From assembly GCA_030562195.1 (NCBI GenBank), contig JAUJPP010000007.1, positions 27,277,769 to 27,341,768 of the forward strand: 64,000 bases of DNA, given 5' to 3'. Positions 32,376-47,300 of this stretch are shown one piece after another. The stretch comes from Nipponacmea schrenckii (lineage: Eukaryota > Mollusca > Gastropoda > Lottiidae). Made by a program: the position numbers and the translations under genes. The notes below the pieces were generated by a model, which saw only the letters and a list, made by a program, of their open reading frames with translations, was not told the origin of the DNA and did not search any database. How positions within the stretch are numbered: the first letter of the stretch is position 1; each line of letters begins with the position of its first letter.

Positions 32376-35300
32376 ATGGCTGCCTTCAGACGACGTGTCG
32401 TTTATAATTTTCTACTTTTCATGCTTTTTGGCTTTGTATGTATTTGCGATGGACGAACTGCACTCGTTGACGAAAGGGACACACTTAGGATAAAGCGGGC
32501 ACCTGCTCCAAATAGATTTGGTACAATAAAGAAAGAAAATATGAATCTACCCGTAAACGGAAAGGTTAATAATGATGTTAATGATGGCAATCGCAATGGT
32601 AATCCTAATAATGGTGTCGACAGTCGTCCCAGTATAAGATTTCAACCAAACAATCAAGTGGAAATAAAGAACATAGGTGCTGGGAAAAGGAAAGGTGTGC
32701 ATCAGATGAAAATAAGTGAAATGCCTGAATGTCAAGAAGATGTTCAAAAATTTTGTCACAACAAACAAAACAACTTCGCAATTTTGGATTGCTTGCAGAG
32801 TGACTTGCAGGTAATTGCTAATAATAGGTCTAATGAAATTTAAATATTTTGCAATCTTAACTGGCAATTTCATAAACTCAACTTGAGTGGAATGGCCAAC
32901 TTATGCTGATGTTTAGGCTTGATTTCACATATTTATTAAAGATGAAACCTTGTTGCCAATCTGGCAAGAACAAACAGAAGATTTGTATTTAGAAAGAAAA
33001 TTGAAATGCTTCGTTCACACAGAGAGATCCTGTCTATAGTCAAGATTACTTTACATCACTTGATTTAATTATTTCATTATCATTTTCTTATTTTAGATGG
33101 AGCAATCTGTTTCACTACCATGTCAACATGTAAGTACTACAGTTTTCTTACATAAGGAAGATTTACTGTCTCTTAGACATGTCCCACCATTTCAACAGTT
33201 AGAATCTGTTGCATAGAAGCATAACTTTTCACAGTTTTGCATCTTGTTAAGGGAATTGTTTCTCAATCCAATTTTTTTTTTATAGGTTCTATGGGTGTAT
33301 AAAAGAAATCTCACTCTGGACAGTCGATTTGATTTAGCCAGTAAAGAAGTTTGTGATGGAGACATAAATAAAGTAAGTGTACCTCTATTTTACATTTTGT
33401 GCATGAACATTAACTGGGTTATTCTTGTGCCCATACTTTGGTCAATTTTTTTTATTTAAGTCCTTAAACAATTAAAATTGCTGTTCAAAGTTTAGCCTTG
33501 TTGAATTCTGACTTAAAATTGAGTGAATAGAAAACAATTTTTGGAAAATTAATACCTTCTCTTTTATGTTCATAAGCTTACACAATTGACATTTACATCA
33601 GGTGAAATGTGGAAATCTTATATTACAGATAGATGAATGTAGAGATTTAAAGAATGGTGCACAAACAGGATTTGTTATACCATGTTTAATAGAAAATATT
33701 GAAAATGTTACTTCTAAAACTTGTCAACAATATTTAGCCAAGATGGCCACCATAGTATTCAGTGATTATCGTTTAATACATAAATTTGTGGGTCATTGTA
33801 AAAATGATATTGAAAAGTATAAATGTGGAAGACTGGAGACTGGTTTGGAAAATGAAGTAAGTCCAGAATCTTGACTGATATCACCAGACTTTTTCTGAAA
33901 AATCACTAAAATCAATTTTAAATTAAATTCATTTTCAAATCAGATTGGTGTGTTTCTTAAAATAAGGTTAGTTACATCAAGACACATTTTATGAGCTCAT
34001 ATTACTGTTATGTTTTGGATATAACATGAGCATCAGTACAAAAAGTCATGATTTGAGCCCTACGAGCTAAGCCAGTACACAAAGTGTTTCTATGGCATTA
34101 AGGTTATGGTTTGATTTAAAACCCCTTTTCTGAGATAGGCTTTTCAAGGTTTACTCTGATACTATTGAATCTATATTGTATAATGTTTTAAAATTTTTAA
34201 TGATGTAGTAAAAAAGATGATTAATGTCAGTTTTTGAATTTTGTTTCAGGCAATGCACAATCAAGGACAGACAATTGACTGTTTAGCCAAAAAAATGTCT
34301 AGAAAAAATGATGCTTTAGAGAAACAATGCAAAAAGCAACTGCTGCGTACATTAGAACTACAGTCAGACGATTTTCATCTGGATAGAAAGTTATATTATG
34401 CTTGTCGTGACGACCGAGAACATTTCTGTAAAGATATCATCTCTGGAGGAGGAAAAATTTATGATTGTTTATATTTACATTTATCTAGTAAAGAAATGAG
34501 CACGAAGGTAATTATATTATCTATCTTTTATTTGAATTTTTATACGCTCACATTATAATGTGGTCGTATATTGTCGTCACCCCTGTCCGTCTGTTGTCCA
34601 CAATTGCTATGAATGCAATAGAGACTACAGTTTTCATCAGATTTGAATGAAACTTGCTGTGATCATTCATTTTGATGAGATTTTGGACAAGTTCAAAATT
34701 GGCATTTTTTTCGATGACTGGTTTTTGAGTTATTGCCCTTGACTTCGTCAAAACGCATTAAAATTGCTTAGTAAACTCAATAGAGACTACAGTTTTCATC
34801 CGATTTGAATGATACTTTCTGTGATCATTTATATTGATGAGATCTAGGACAAGTTTGAAAAAGGCAATTTTTTTCAATGAATGGTTTTTGAGTTGTTGCA
34901 CTTGACTTCAATGAATGGTTTTCAATGAATGGTCTTGATTTGTTGCAGTTGGCTTGTGAACGTGATACAGATCACAATTTCCTATGGATTTGAATGGAAT
35001 TTGGTGTTATCATTTATATGTGATGAAATCTTGGACAAGTTTGATAGTGACGATTTTTTGGTGAATGTTTTTTTGAGTTATTGGCCTTGCCTAAGTCAGA
35101 ACGCGTCGAAACAGACTTGTGAACGAGATAGAAACAACAGTTTTCATCTGATTTGAAAGAAATTTGGTGTGATCATTGAAGTTGACATCATCTTGGTCAA
35201 GTTCTAAATTGACGATTTTTCAATATACTGTTTTTGAGTAACACTTGACTTGTGATTGCGATAGACAATTCAGTTTTCATCTGATTTTAATGAAATTTGG

Positions 35301-38300
35301 TGTGAACATTTATATTGATGAGATCTTGAATTAGACCTAAATAATGTTAGAGTTTTTGCCTGTGTTAAAACAGAAAATATATTTTAAAGTGGGCGTATCT
35401 TGCTAGGAAACCACTTGTTTTCTTTGGTCAAACCTTGCGGCATTGATATTTCCTAGATTATCTGTAACTTTATACATCTGGGTCGACTGGAGTCATGAGT
35501 GCCTATAGATCTTCGAACACACACACACAAAATCTGTTCAGAGTAACCTACATTTCAATGCCCCTATTGACTGTGCTATAGAAGTTAGAACAGCCCAAAG
35601 TCAAACTTGTTCAGTAGACAATCATAAAATCATTTTGCCATTACTTAATATAAACTAAGCTCAAGTCATCTTGTAAAAGGTTTTGATATATTATTTCAGT
35701 GTAGGGAAAGACTAGAACTGCGTCAGAGACTCATAGCTGAAGATGTTAAAATTGATAAAACATTTTACATAGCTTGTCGTGATGATATTGAGAAGAATGA
35801 TTGTATGGGACCAGAGAGCAGTAACCATGATCTAAAACGGGCCACTATATTACTGTGTTTAGAAACTGCAGTAAAAAAAGGTAGAAGATATTGAATTATT
35901 TTGGCATATAACGGTTGAAAACATAAACCAAATCTTTGTTTACAGGATCTCATCACTCATCGCTTTATAAACAATTCAGAAACAATAGGTTATGACAGGC
36001 AAAACCAATAATTGTCAATTGTTGATAGTTAAAATGATCACCATTCAAAATTAACCCTGTATATATCTGCATGAATTTCCTAAATTTTAATTTTGATTTA
36101 TTTGTAAGATTGTGTGATTCTGTCAGAGTTTTCATGTTAAATTGGCAACATAGCAGATGCAATATTTGAACATTTTTTTTGCTTCTGAATATAAAAAAAA
36201 ATAGACTGTTGAAGTCAATTGTTTTGGTTTTGTTATAGATGTTCATGTTAAAAGTGATTGTATTGAGGAGATGAAGCAAGTAAGAAGTAATATTATGGAA
36301 GATTTTAATGTCAACCCTGATATACTGGTTGGTTGTAAAACTGAAATTGAACAGCATTGTTCCGATAAAGGAATTGGTGGTCAAACTATACACTGTTTGA
36401 TGTCTCTTTCCAATATAAAAAATAACCAAAATAATCAGGAACTCATGGGAAATGAGTGCCAATCTGCAGTAAGTTATTTTAAATTCACCATTTTTCTTAT
36501 TTTGGTTGGTCTGCATATGGCCGTCATATTCTCACCGATGATGTAACTGACATCTTTTAACTGATTGACTGTTTATAAGTTTTCTACCCAAAAATGCCCT
36601 ATGATTGTTTGAACTGTTACAACTTTTGACACAAATTCGAAGAACATCTAGAGAAACAGATCTACTAAGCGTAAATCTGAATTAGAATGTTACAGGTTGA
36701 ATAAGAGGAGTCAAAAATTATGACCATATAATATTGAACGTTGAGTAGGTTTAAAATTGACCATCTACACTTACTTGGAGAATATGGTGCAAATATGCAG
36801 CTTTACTCATATTGTAAGGGAAATTTTGAGAAATTTATGATTCCATGAAATAAACATGATTGATATTTGATTTTTCTACCATGTTTTATTTCTAGTTGGC
36901 TGATTACTTGCATTGCAGTAATATTACAAAAGCACAGATACTTGCATTCTAGTTTATTGTAGGATTACACATGTTTTATTTGTAGTTACATACATTAATA
37001 GAAGAAGCTGATGTAGCAAGTGATATTAGTATAGATAAAGCAGTATTAAAAGCATGTAAACCAGTTATCAAAACACTTTGTAGTGATGAAGAAGATGATG
37101 GAAGGTAAGTCAGTTTGTATATTATGTGTGGTACTCTAAGTTAATACATATGCACATCTTTAGTCCCAGTTAACCTACAAATTGTTTTCTATATGCAGAA
37201 CAAATCTTTTACTAATAATTTGCTAACCAGTCAAATTGGATATTTCTCATTATTTTCAAGATTATGAAATTACATGTAGCATAAACACCATATTTGTAGG
37301 CTCCTTCAATAATCTTTTTAAGTGTTTTAAGGGAACCAATAACTGGTCATTATTCAACCTACATCAGACAGAAGACAGGTCTTGCCCAATCAAATTTTGT
37401 AGAGGTGTTCAATTTTATACGCCCCCATCTCCCTGTGTAGATGGTATTTTTAAACTTATATCAACCTGAATTTAAGTGAAAGTAATCATGAATTATTTTA
37501 TTTTTTACAGCATTATGAATTGTTTAATGGAAAATCTAGACGATGATGAAATGACCCATAAATGTGAAGCAAGATTGATAGAAATACAGTATTTCATTGT
37601 CCGAGATTTTAGGTAGACTTCTGACTTTTATAGGATTACTCTTACTTGACAGTACCAGGGACCTGTTTCGCAAAGTTTTAACAAAGATACAATCAAAATT
37701 TTAATAAATACAGTAACTTAATTGGTTAATAAAAACTCAATTTTAGTGATTGACCAACCTGACCATTGGAACACTAAAATCATCCAAAGTGAAGTTTTTT
37801 TGAAACAGGCTCCTGACCACATCTAAATAGTTTTCTGGAAACATTTTTACTAGTAATGTATCCTCAACACAATCTTACCTGATTAGTAATAATTCACATA
37901 ATGTATACATGGTGGATACGACACTGACGCAAATCATAAACTAATCCAAACTACATGTAGTTTTATAGCCTTTTATTGATTTTTGTGGACAATGTAAGGC
38001 TGTACAATATACAGTGTATATGAAAGCTTCTTACGTGACTAAGGGGAAGCAATAGCATTGTTAAATAGTGCTCAATACATCAATTGTTATAGAGCCAAAT
38101 AACAAAGTGAATAGAATATTAGAATAACCTATATAAGAATAGACTATGCAATCAGACAACTGACCTATTCAGTCTGCATCCTTACTGGAGTTATAGAACT
38201 TATTCTCATGTCTAAGGGAATTTGTAGGTGATGTGGATGAATACTGACTTAGGGCTGCACTGGATATGAAGGATATTTTAGTATTTGTTTGGGGGGCATT

Positions 38301-41300
38301 TTAACTTTTTCCTGGTCTTCTTACACTGGTTTGATGTCTGTTTTTATGTTTTTAATATTACAGTATACTTTTTATTTGGGACACACCTTAACCTTTTTTG
38401 TTTTTGAATTTTCAACTACATTTATTTTGAATCAAATTTTTGAATTACAGATTAGATAGTCATTTATTTAAAGCTTGTAGAAAGGATGCCAAGAAATTTT
38501 GTGACTTTGATGTCAACTGGTTTGATCCCAAAAACACCCGTCCCGAACCAAATCCCATGGTTTTACCCTGTTTATATCGACATATAAAAGAACACCATCA
38601 ATCGGGAAAGCAGGTACCTTATGATTCTGATCAAATATCCAACATTATTCTTTGAATTAAATGAATTCTTCTTTAGAAAAAGGAGGTTCTTGGCAGTAAT
38701 CTAGGGGATGCTCGCTTAGAGAGTTATAAACAATCGAGAGGGTTGAAATGAAATTACCGTTGAATAAATCAAGAACCAGTGCCAATATCCATGTCTGTCC
38801 ATTTGTTCGTTTGTTCTGAACAGCCATTTGAGCTCCCAGAAGATACATTTCTAAATTCAAACAAGAATGTTGGACTTTTGTTTATTTCCCCTATTTTTGT
38901 CTTTCCTTTACATTTACTCTAAGTTTATTGCTGCTGGTAATTAGGTTTGGGTTTTGTGTAAGAAAAATTTCAGCTTTTTCTTTTGTTTCTTTGTCTGTTA
39001 TAGTAAGAAAAGGGATGTACTCATCTATATATTCACTTTATCATAGCATTTTTAATAATTTTCATTATTACTTGTATGGACATCAAACTAATTATTTTTT
39101 TCACTTTTAAAAGTGATTTATTATGCCTTGTGTCCACTAATAGAATGAAAAAATAGTTGACTACATCCCTTCAGTTCTGGTTGTTTTGTCAAATTAATTT
39201 TCAGACTTATCTAGGTTGAATTATTAATTTTATTATTTAAGATTAGATGCGAAACTGAATAGAAAATGTCGTAAATTTGCCAAGAAGTATTGTGAATTAT
39301 CGGAAACCTGGTGGGTTTCATCTGATGAGAATCCACTTAAACCTAAACTCATATTTGCCTGTTTATATCGTAAATTTAAACAGAAAAAGATCAAGGTTTG
39401 AGAATTCCCCAATATACTGGTTTTGAAATTACCACTGGGACCCTAGTTTTAAACCGTTTTTACAAATCCTCAGTTATCCAGTTTATATTTTCTTTGAGAG
39501 TTATTTTGGGTGTAAAATCATTCAGTTCTTTGTCCCATTCAGTTATGAGTATTAAACATAGAAATGAATAAATCCTAAAAGTTAAATCCAGGGAAAAAAT
39601 AGATTTGTAGAATTAGAAAATAATCATTTAAATCAAATTTTTATTGGTTTTTGGGTTCTTTCTGCTATTTCTAGTATACAGTTTGACTTTTAAATACTCA
39701 AAACTATTTATCTTATTATTAATGTGGTTTTTATTTTTATTTTTTTATTCGAAAATTGAAATTATCGAATGATGGATTTTGAGTTATTGCCCTTGACTTA
39801 GTAAAAACACATCAAATTTGGGTTGTATCCACAATAGAGGCTACAGATTTTATCCGATCTTAATGAAACTTGGTATACATGTATATATTGATGATATCTC
39901 GGTCAAGTTCGAAAATGGAAATTTTCGCATGAACAGTTTTTGAGTTATTGCCCTTGACTTAGTAAAAACGCGTCAAATTTGGGTTGTATCCACAATAGAG
40001 GCTATAGTTTTTATCTGATCTTAATGAAACTTGGTATACATGTATATATTGATGATATCTCGGTCAAGTTCGAAAATTGAAATTATCGAATGAACGGATT
40101 TTGAGTTATTGCCCTTGACTTAGTAAAAACGTGTCAAATTTGGGTTGTTTTCACGATAGAAGCTACAGTTTTTATCCAATCTTAATGAAACTTGGTATAC
40201 ATGTATATATTGATGATATCTCGGCCAAGTTCGAAAATGGAAATTATCGCATGAACGGTTTTTGAGTTATTGCACTTGACTTAGTAAAAACACGTCAAAT
40301 TTGGGTTGTATCCACAATAGAGGCTACAGTTTTTATCTGATCTTAATGAAACTTGGTATACATGTATATATTGATGTTATCTCGGTCAAGTTCGAAAATG
40401 GTAATTATCGCATGAACGTTTTTTGAGTTATTGCACTTGACTTAGTAAAAACGCGTCAAATTTGGGTTGTATTCACAATAGAGGCTACAGTTTTTATCTG
40501 ATCTTAATGAAACTTGGTATACATGTATATATTGATGATATCTCTGTCAAGTTCAAAATGGAAATCATTGCATGAACAGATTTTGAGTTATTGCCTTGAC
40601 TTAGTAAAAATGCGTCAAATTAGGGTTGTATCCATGATAGAGGCTACAGTTTTTATCCGATCTTAATGAAACTTGGTATACATGTATATATTGATGATAT
40701 CTCGGTCAAGTTCCAAAATGGAAATCATCGAATGAACAGATTTTGAGTTATTGCCCTTGACTTAGTAAAAACGCGTCAAATTTGGGTTATATCCACGATA
40801 TAGGCCACAGTTTTTATCAGAAATTCAAATTTGACGATTTTTTGATGAATAGTTTATGAGTAATTGCCCTTGACTAAGTAAAATTGCGTAAAAATTCATT
40901 TTCTGTAGACACTATTGAAGCTAAAATTATCTATGGATTTTAATGAAACTTGGTATGAGCATTGGAATTGATAAGAGGGCGGTCAAGTTCGATTTGGACG
41001 ATTTTGCGATAAACAGTTTTGGAGTTATTGCCCCTGCCTCTTTATTTGTTGTAGACAAAATAGAAGCTACAATTTTCAATGGATTTAAATGAAACTTGGT
41101 GTGAGCATTAGAATTGATAAGACACAGTCAAGTTCGAATTTGATGATTTTTCGATTGAACAGTTTTTTAGTTATTGCCCTTGACTTAGTAAGATTGTGTC
41201 AAAATTTTTTTGTGGTTCAATAGAAGCTACAATTTTCAATGGATTTTGATGAAACGTGGTGTTTTTGAGTTTTTGCCCTTGACTTCAATATCCATTTAGT

Positions 41301-44300
41301 GAATGTTTTTGAGTCATTGCTCTATTTATTTTTCAAATTCAATGCTGCCAGTGGGCGTATGTTACCTTGCCTGGCAAGCTATCTTCTGAAATTTTGTGCG
41401 ATGTGTGATGATTTTTCTCTTCTTTTTTTTCAAAATTTTTTCTTTTTTTTTTTATTAATATTCTTATTTACAAGTTTACTCTATTTCTCCAATATAAGGC
41501 TCTACTGCTCTGTCAGATAAGTCATATCTTAAACCTTTTTAATCTAAAGAGTTAAGATTTCATGGAAAAAACTTTTCGAACATTAGATTGATTGGATATG
41601 TTTAGGTTTGAACTTTTTATAGGTTTCTCGAGGATGTAAACATGAAGTTCGTAGAGTTATGAGAGAAAGAGCTAAAAGTGTTGATTTGGCTCCAGAAATA
41701 GAAGAAAACTGTCTCACAGATTTAGGTAGACTTTGTTCTGATAAAGCTGATTTGGAACATGGAGAGGTGAGGCTCATCTTTTCTCTTGTAGTTTAGGGTT
41801 TAATCCAGGCCAAACTTTTGGATTTTTTGAGTGATTTTGTCAGTGATGCAGTTTGGAGGGACAAAAATAGAAAAAAGCGTTCAGTCATTCAGATGGGACA
41901 CTACTGTGCATTTTCAATTTCGAGATTCCTTGAAGTTGGAAATTGCAAAAAGAGTAGGTTAATGTGCTGTCATGGCAAAATCACCATTATTGCACACTGC
42001 TAGGTGTTGATAGTACTGTTACTTGTGTTTTTAGGAAATGGTATGTCTACAAGATAACTATGATGAAATTCAAAATGAAGAATGTAAAAAACATATTGGT
42101 AAACTAACAGAAGATGAAGATGAAGATTATACAATTGATACTAAAATTATGAAAGCTTGTACTCCAATGATTAAAAACTTCTGCAATGTAAGTTGGGATT
42201 TTTAGTTTGGTCAATCTCATTGTGACATGCATTGCTTCTTTGTGAAAATCCAGCCCAATCAACAACTCTGATCTGTAGAGATCAGTTTAATTATTCCTAC
42301 TTCTAAACTACCTATATTTCAACAAAACTAAGTGATGATGACTTCACTAATCGCAAAGGCATATTAATGATGTCATAGACCACTTAGTTTAAGTGGAATT
42401 GCAGGAACCACACATGCCTTATGGAAAATTTTAATGGTACCAAGTGTTCCTGATACATATAAAGTATAGAAAACTTTTTTTACAATATTATTGAACTTAC
42501 TTAAAACGAAACGGTAGCTTTTAGTCATTAAATTCTAAACCATTAATTTTCCACATAGTTTACGTTGATGAAATGTATTCTAGAATTTATTAGAAGCTGA
42601 TTCTGAACCAGCAGATGTTTTAGAATGTTTAATTGAACATAAACGTAATTCAAAGATGGACGAAAAATGTGCAGCTGGAATCGAACATCATCAACTTGTA
42701 AGTTAAAAATTCCTTTCTAACCTTTTTATTAGACATTATTGAGTATTTGAATACTGTGTTTGATTTAGAGTAGTTTGATTTCATGATGATTCAACGAAAT
42801 TTTCAACAAAAAATATACTTTGCCTATCATCTTTTTCAAACTCAAACTGCACAAATTACTGATTTAATACTACCTTTATTTTATCCTGTTTGAATATTGG
42901 GCATCAGGTATAGATAATCATGAAATGAAGAATCATATTTATAAAATTAATACCATTGAAACCAATTCTTTGATCATTAGAACTTTAAATCAAAGCAAAA
43001 ATCATATGGTTTTATATCTCTCCTCATTGCACACTGCTACATTACCTGTCTTTATTAAGCCAATCCCAAGCAAACAATATAGCATTACAGTCAATTGTAT
43101 TTTATTGATTAGATAAATGTACATTACATAAATAACATTTCTTTTTCAGATATCATTAAAACATTTCAGATTTAATCATAAATTTAAAGAATTCTGTCAA
43201 AATGATGTTAAAAAATATTGTGACAAGAAGAAAACAAAGTAAGTAACATAAACTTAAACATCATCATTGCTTGATAAAGACAGAACAGAAATACCTTCGT
43301 CAAAATGTCGCAAGTTATTTATTAAAGTAATTGTTATCCATGTAATTGTGTCAAGTTTATTATTACCCAGTTACTTAATGCCACTTAAAGAAGTTAAGTA
43401 ACATGAAATTTTAAAAGATCTCTCCCTTCCTCCCACAAAATAAAATCGAATGAGCACAATATGTTTCTATAAAATTAGAAAATAAAATGTAAAGAGCTTG
43501 CGCACTAAATTGGCAATCATATGGTATATTCCAGATATGAAGTTGTTAGCTGTCTGAGTGAACATGTCAGAAACGATACATTATTTGATAAAACACCACG
43601 TATTAGTAAAAAATGCCGTAAACAGTTGAGAGTGGAGTTATTACAAAGAGTAAGTTCATATCATCATCAGATTGGTGACTTGTTAATCGAAAAATCTTTA
43701 TTAATTTTTCAGTCATGCAGCTTATGTTTTGTGTCATAACATTAATTAATAATGTGTGGTAGCAAATTTAAATTTTTATCTATTGTTCTGTTATTTTTAT
43801 ATTGTTATTATTACAATAACATTTTTATTATTACATTTAAAAAATTCTGTTAGAATAGTGCTTAATAGATCAATTGTAGAGTGATAGAAATATTAGTTAT
43901 TATTATTTATAATAATTATTATTAATTATTTATTATTATTATTATTATAGGAAGAGAGTATAACACTAGATCCTGTGCTCAATGAAAAATGTAAAGTTGA
44001 TGTTGAAAATTTCTGTAAAGATGTGCAGGCTGGAAATGCTGAGGTATTGTTGGTATTATTTGATACAGCCTCTAAAATTTGATAAACCAAACTTACATAA
44101 AGATATGAAATATGTAGAGATTTGCACTCTTGATGCCAGATATCACAATTCACCATCTTTGTCGCCAAATATCAGATTTTGACCAAAGGTGGTGATTACT
44201 AAACTAACTTGGTAAATTTATCAACAATCCAATGTTTTGGTGATATGAGTGGATTTCCTTATTTCATTTTTTTTTTTATTTTATTATTTCTTTTTTTCAT

Positions 44301-47300
44301 GATTGTATCTTATTCCAGGTTATCAAATGTTTAAAACAACACCAAAAAGATTTATCAGATTCATGTCATAAAATGATGTTTAAAAGACAGGTAGGTTCCT
44401 TTTCCTATTTATTTAATCACAAACATGAAAAAAAGCAAATATTGATTGCCTGAGCAAAGCAAAATGTTTTTTGAATTTCTTTCTATATTTTTTGTAGGAA
44501 ATTGAAATATAAGCCTTAAAATAGTAATGTTAGTCATAAAATATCTTTTCATTGAGAAAACTAACAAATTTTTGTAAGTTTTCACTGAAAAAAAAACCAC
44601 AGTTCTCTACTAGAATTTTTAACCTTAATTTAAAATGTAATTTTGAATATTTGTAAAATTACAGAAAATTTCATATCTTAGCTCTCTATGATTGGAGAGT
44701 TATTAGACTTATTGCTACTGTAAAGTTAAAATATTATGTATATTATTGAAGAGAAATAAGTATATAATGTTGTCTATTGTAGAAAGATGAGTTTGCTATT
44801 GCTGACTATGGTATAGCTACAGCTTGTAAGAGAATGATTGAGGTTGGCGTATAATTTATTATAGCTACTGTAGTATTTCTCTGAGTCCTCAAGAATACTC
44901 ACTGAGGGTCATAGGCAATTCTTACAATATCTAATATGATGAGAAGATTACTAGGGGACAAGTCTCAACTGGGCAAAATCATGTTTTCCAGAAACAGTTC
45001 TGTCGAGGATGTAGTCTCTAGTCTACATTTGGAAAAGACAGCTTTTCAAACTGTGACTGTAACTTTGAATATAAAAGTTTGGACTTTAACTAGAATGAAA
45101 TACACCTAAACAATATTGGCTCTCTAGTGGGAACTAATTTTTTAGCTGCTATCTTCCAGGAACATTGTGCAGATAAGGATAATGAAGTAGATATATTAGA
45201 ATGTTTAAAACAGTCTAAAAATGATGCTAATTTTGATAATACATGTCGTACAGTAATATTGAGAAGACAAATTTCTCAAAGTAAAGGTAAATATAAGTTT
45301 ATAGTTATGAATGTATTTTTATATTCAATTCATCTAGTTTTTGTGTGTCATGATTCTTCATGCCCCAACACTTCGTCTGGCCGAGTCACCACTGCCTTGC
45401 TGTCTGCAGCTACTTGGTTTCTGTTTGCTTGATGTTTACTTATTTACACCAACATTCTATATACATGATAATGGTGTATTTAAAATATGTTTAACCATGA
45501 TGATTTATAAATATATGTTTAACCATAATGGTGTATTTGAAATCTAATCACATAATGGTTGATTTGAAATATAATGTTTAACCATAATGGTATATTTAAC
45601 ATAGGTTCAACCATAATGGTGTATTTGAAATTTACTCAACCTAATGGTGTATTTGAAATATAATGTTTAACCATAATGGTGTATATGAAATTTAATCAAC
45701 ATTTAATGGTTGATTTGAAATATAATGTTTAACCATAACAGTGTATTTAACATAAATCTTTAAGCATAATGGTGTTTTTGAAACATATTTGAACCTTAAT
45801 AGTATATATGTGAAAAATAGGTGTATTACAAATATTAGAAAACCTAATCTAAAAAACCTAATGATTAAAAATTTCAAATAATTTACATTTAATATTTCAG
45901 ATTTTAGACTCAATCCACAACTGAGTAAAATGTGCCAAAATGACATTCCTAAATTTTGTAGAAGTATTTTAGATCATGCTAAAAATGATGAGGCATTAGA
46001 AGGAAAAATCATAAACTGTTTGAAACATCAATATGCTATCAAGGTAAAGAAGATTCTTTAAATAAAATGGTTTGGTAGGTTGTTTTGTAAAGCTTTTTAT
46101 CATGTCTTTGAAGTTTTCACTGTCTCTGTGTTTGTTTTCAATTTGTTCTGTATCTTTGTCAGTGAGAGAAATTCATTCTGGTTGTGCATGTTCAATATAG
46201 GTTGCTTCACTGACTCTGCGCTAGTTTTTTTGTCAATGGTCAGATCTTTTCTGTCACAGTGCAAATATCAACACCTTTTTCAGATTACCCTGTTTGAAGA
46301 CTCCACATAAATAATGATGTCAATAAAGTATTCATCAAAAACTGTAGATAAAACAATAATATTTTTCAGCGTTTATCAAAAGAATGTAACTATGAAGTAC
46401 AGGAGAGAGTGAAAGAGGCAGCATCTGATATCAGAATGGCACCACAATTAACTATTATATGCAAATCTGAGGTGAGTTACAGATATAGTTTGTTTGAATT
46501 TTTGAGTAAATATCTCTACTTAACATACTAAAACATTAGAACAGAGGTCAAGATTATGTGGAATACTGGACTGGAAATTTAGCCACAGCGAAGTTGTTAT
46601 ATATTTTAAATGATAATTAAAAACTGGGCATTATATTTTCAGATATTAAATCACTGTACAGATGAAAAATTATCACCTGGTGTTGGGAAAATAACCCAAG
46701 GAGCCTCACCAGGTCAAATACAAGAATGTTTAAAGAAAAATCTTTTAGATAAAAAATTAACAGATAAGGCCTGTATGAAGGTAAGTAATTCTGTGATGTT
46801 CAGAGAAGCGTACTCCTAAAGCCATTTAACTAATACCAGTTAAACATGATGGTCATGTTATGGGTGTCATGTAAACACCCTGTCGATAATCCATTTATTG
46901 GTGAAATCTAGACTCTAAATTATATATTGCCCTTTATTTTTGTAGGAAGTAGCATATTTAATAGAAGAAGGACAGATAGACGTCAATGTTGATCCTTTAT
47001 TAAATGATGCCTGCCAACTTGATATTGTACAGTTTTGTCGCCATGTAGAGATTGGTGAAGGAAAAAGTAAGTTACTCTTTCATCCTTTGGAGGGATTCCT
47101 GGCTGTGGTTCTTGTCTAGTGACTGGATTCCTCAACTTCCATTTCAGAGAGTCCACATAGCTTATATATTTGTGCTATATTGATCAATTATAAAATGATC
47201 TTTTATCTTACAGTTATGTCATGCTTACTGTCAGCATTAGAAGATAGTCCGACCAAATTACATCCCAAATGTCATAAATTATTATCAAATAGAAAACAAA

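Noticed and set aside
44843..44854. Alternative GLG1 donor GTATAA at 44849, adding Val-Gly
   Set aside because: The donor at 44843 keeps the cysteine spacing of the family without an insertion; both keep the frame, so the longer form remains a minor possibility.
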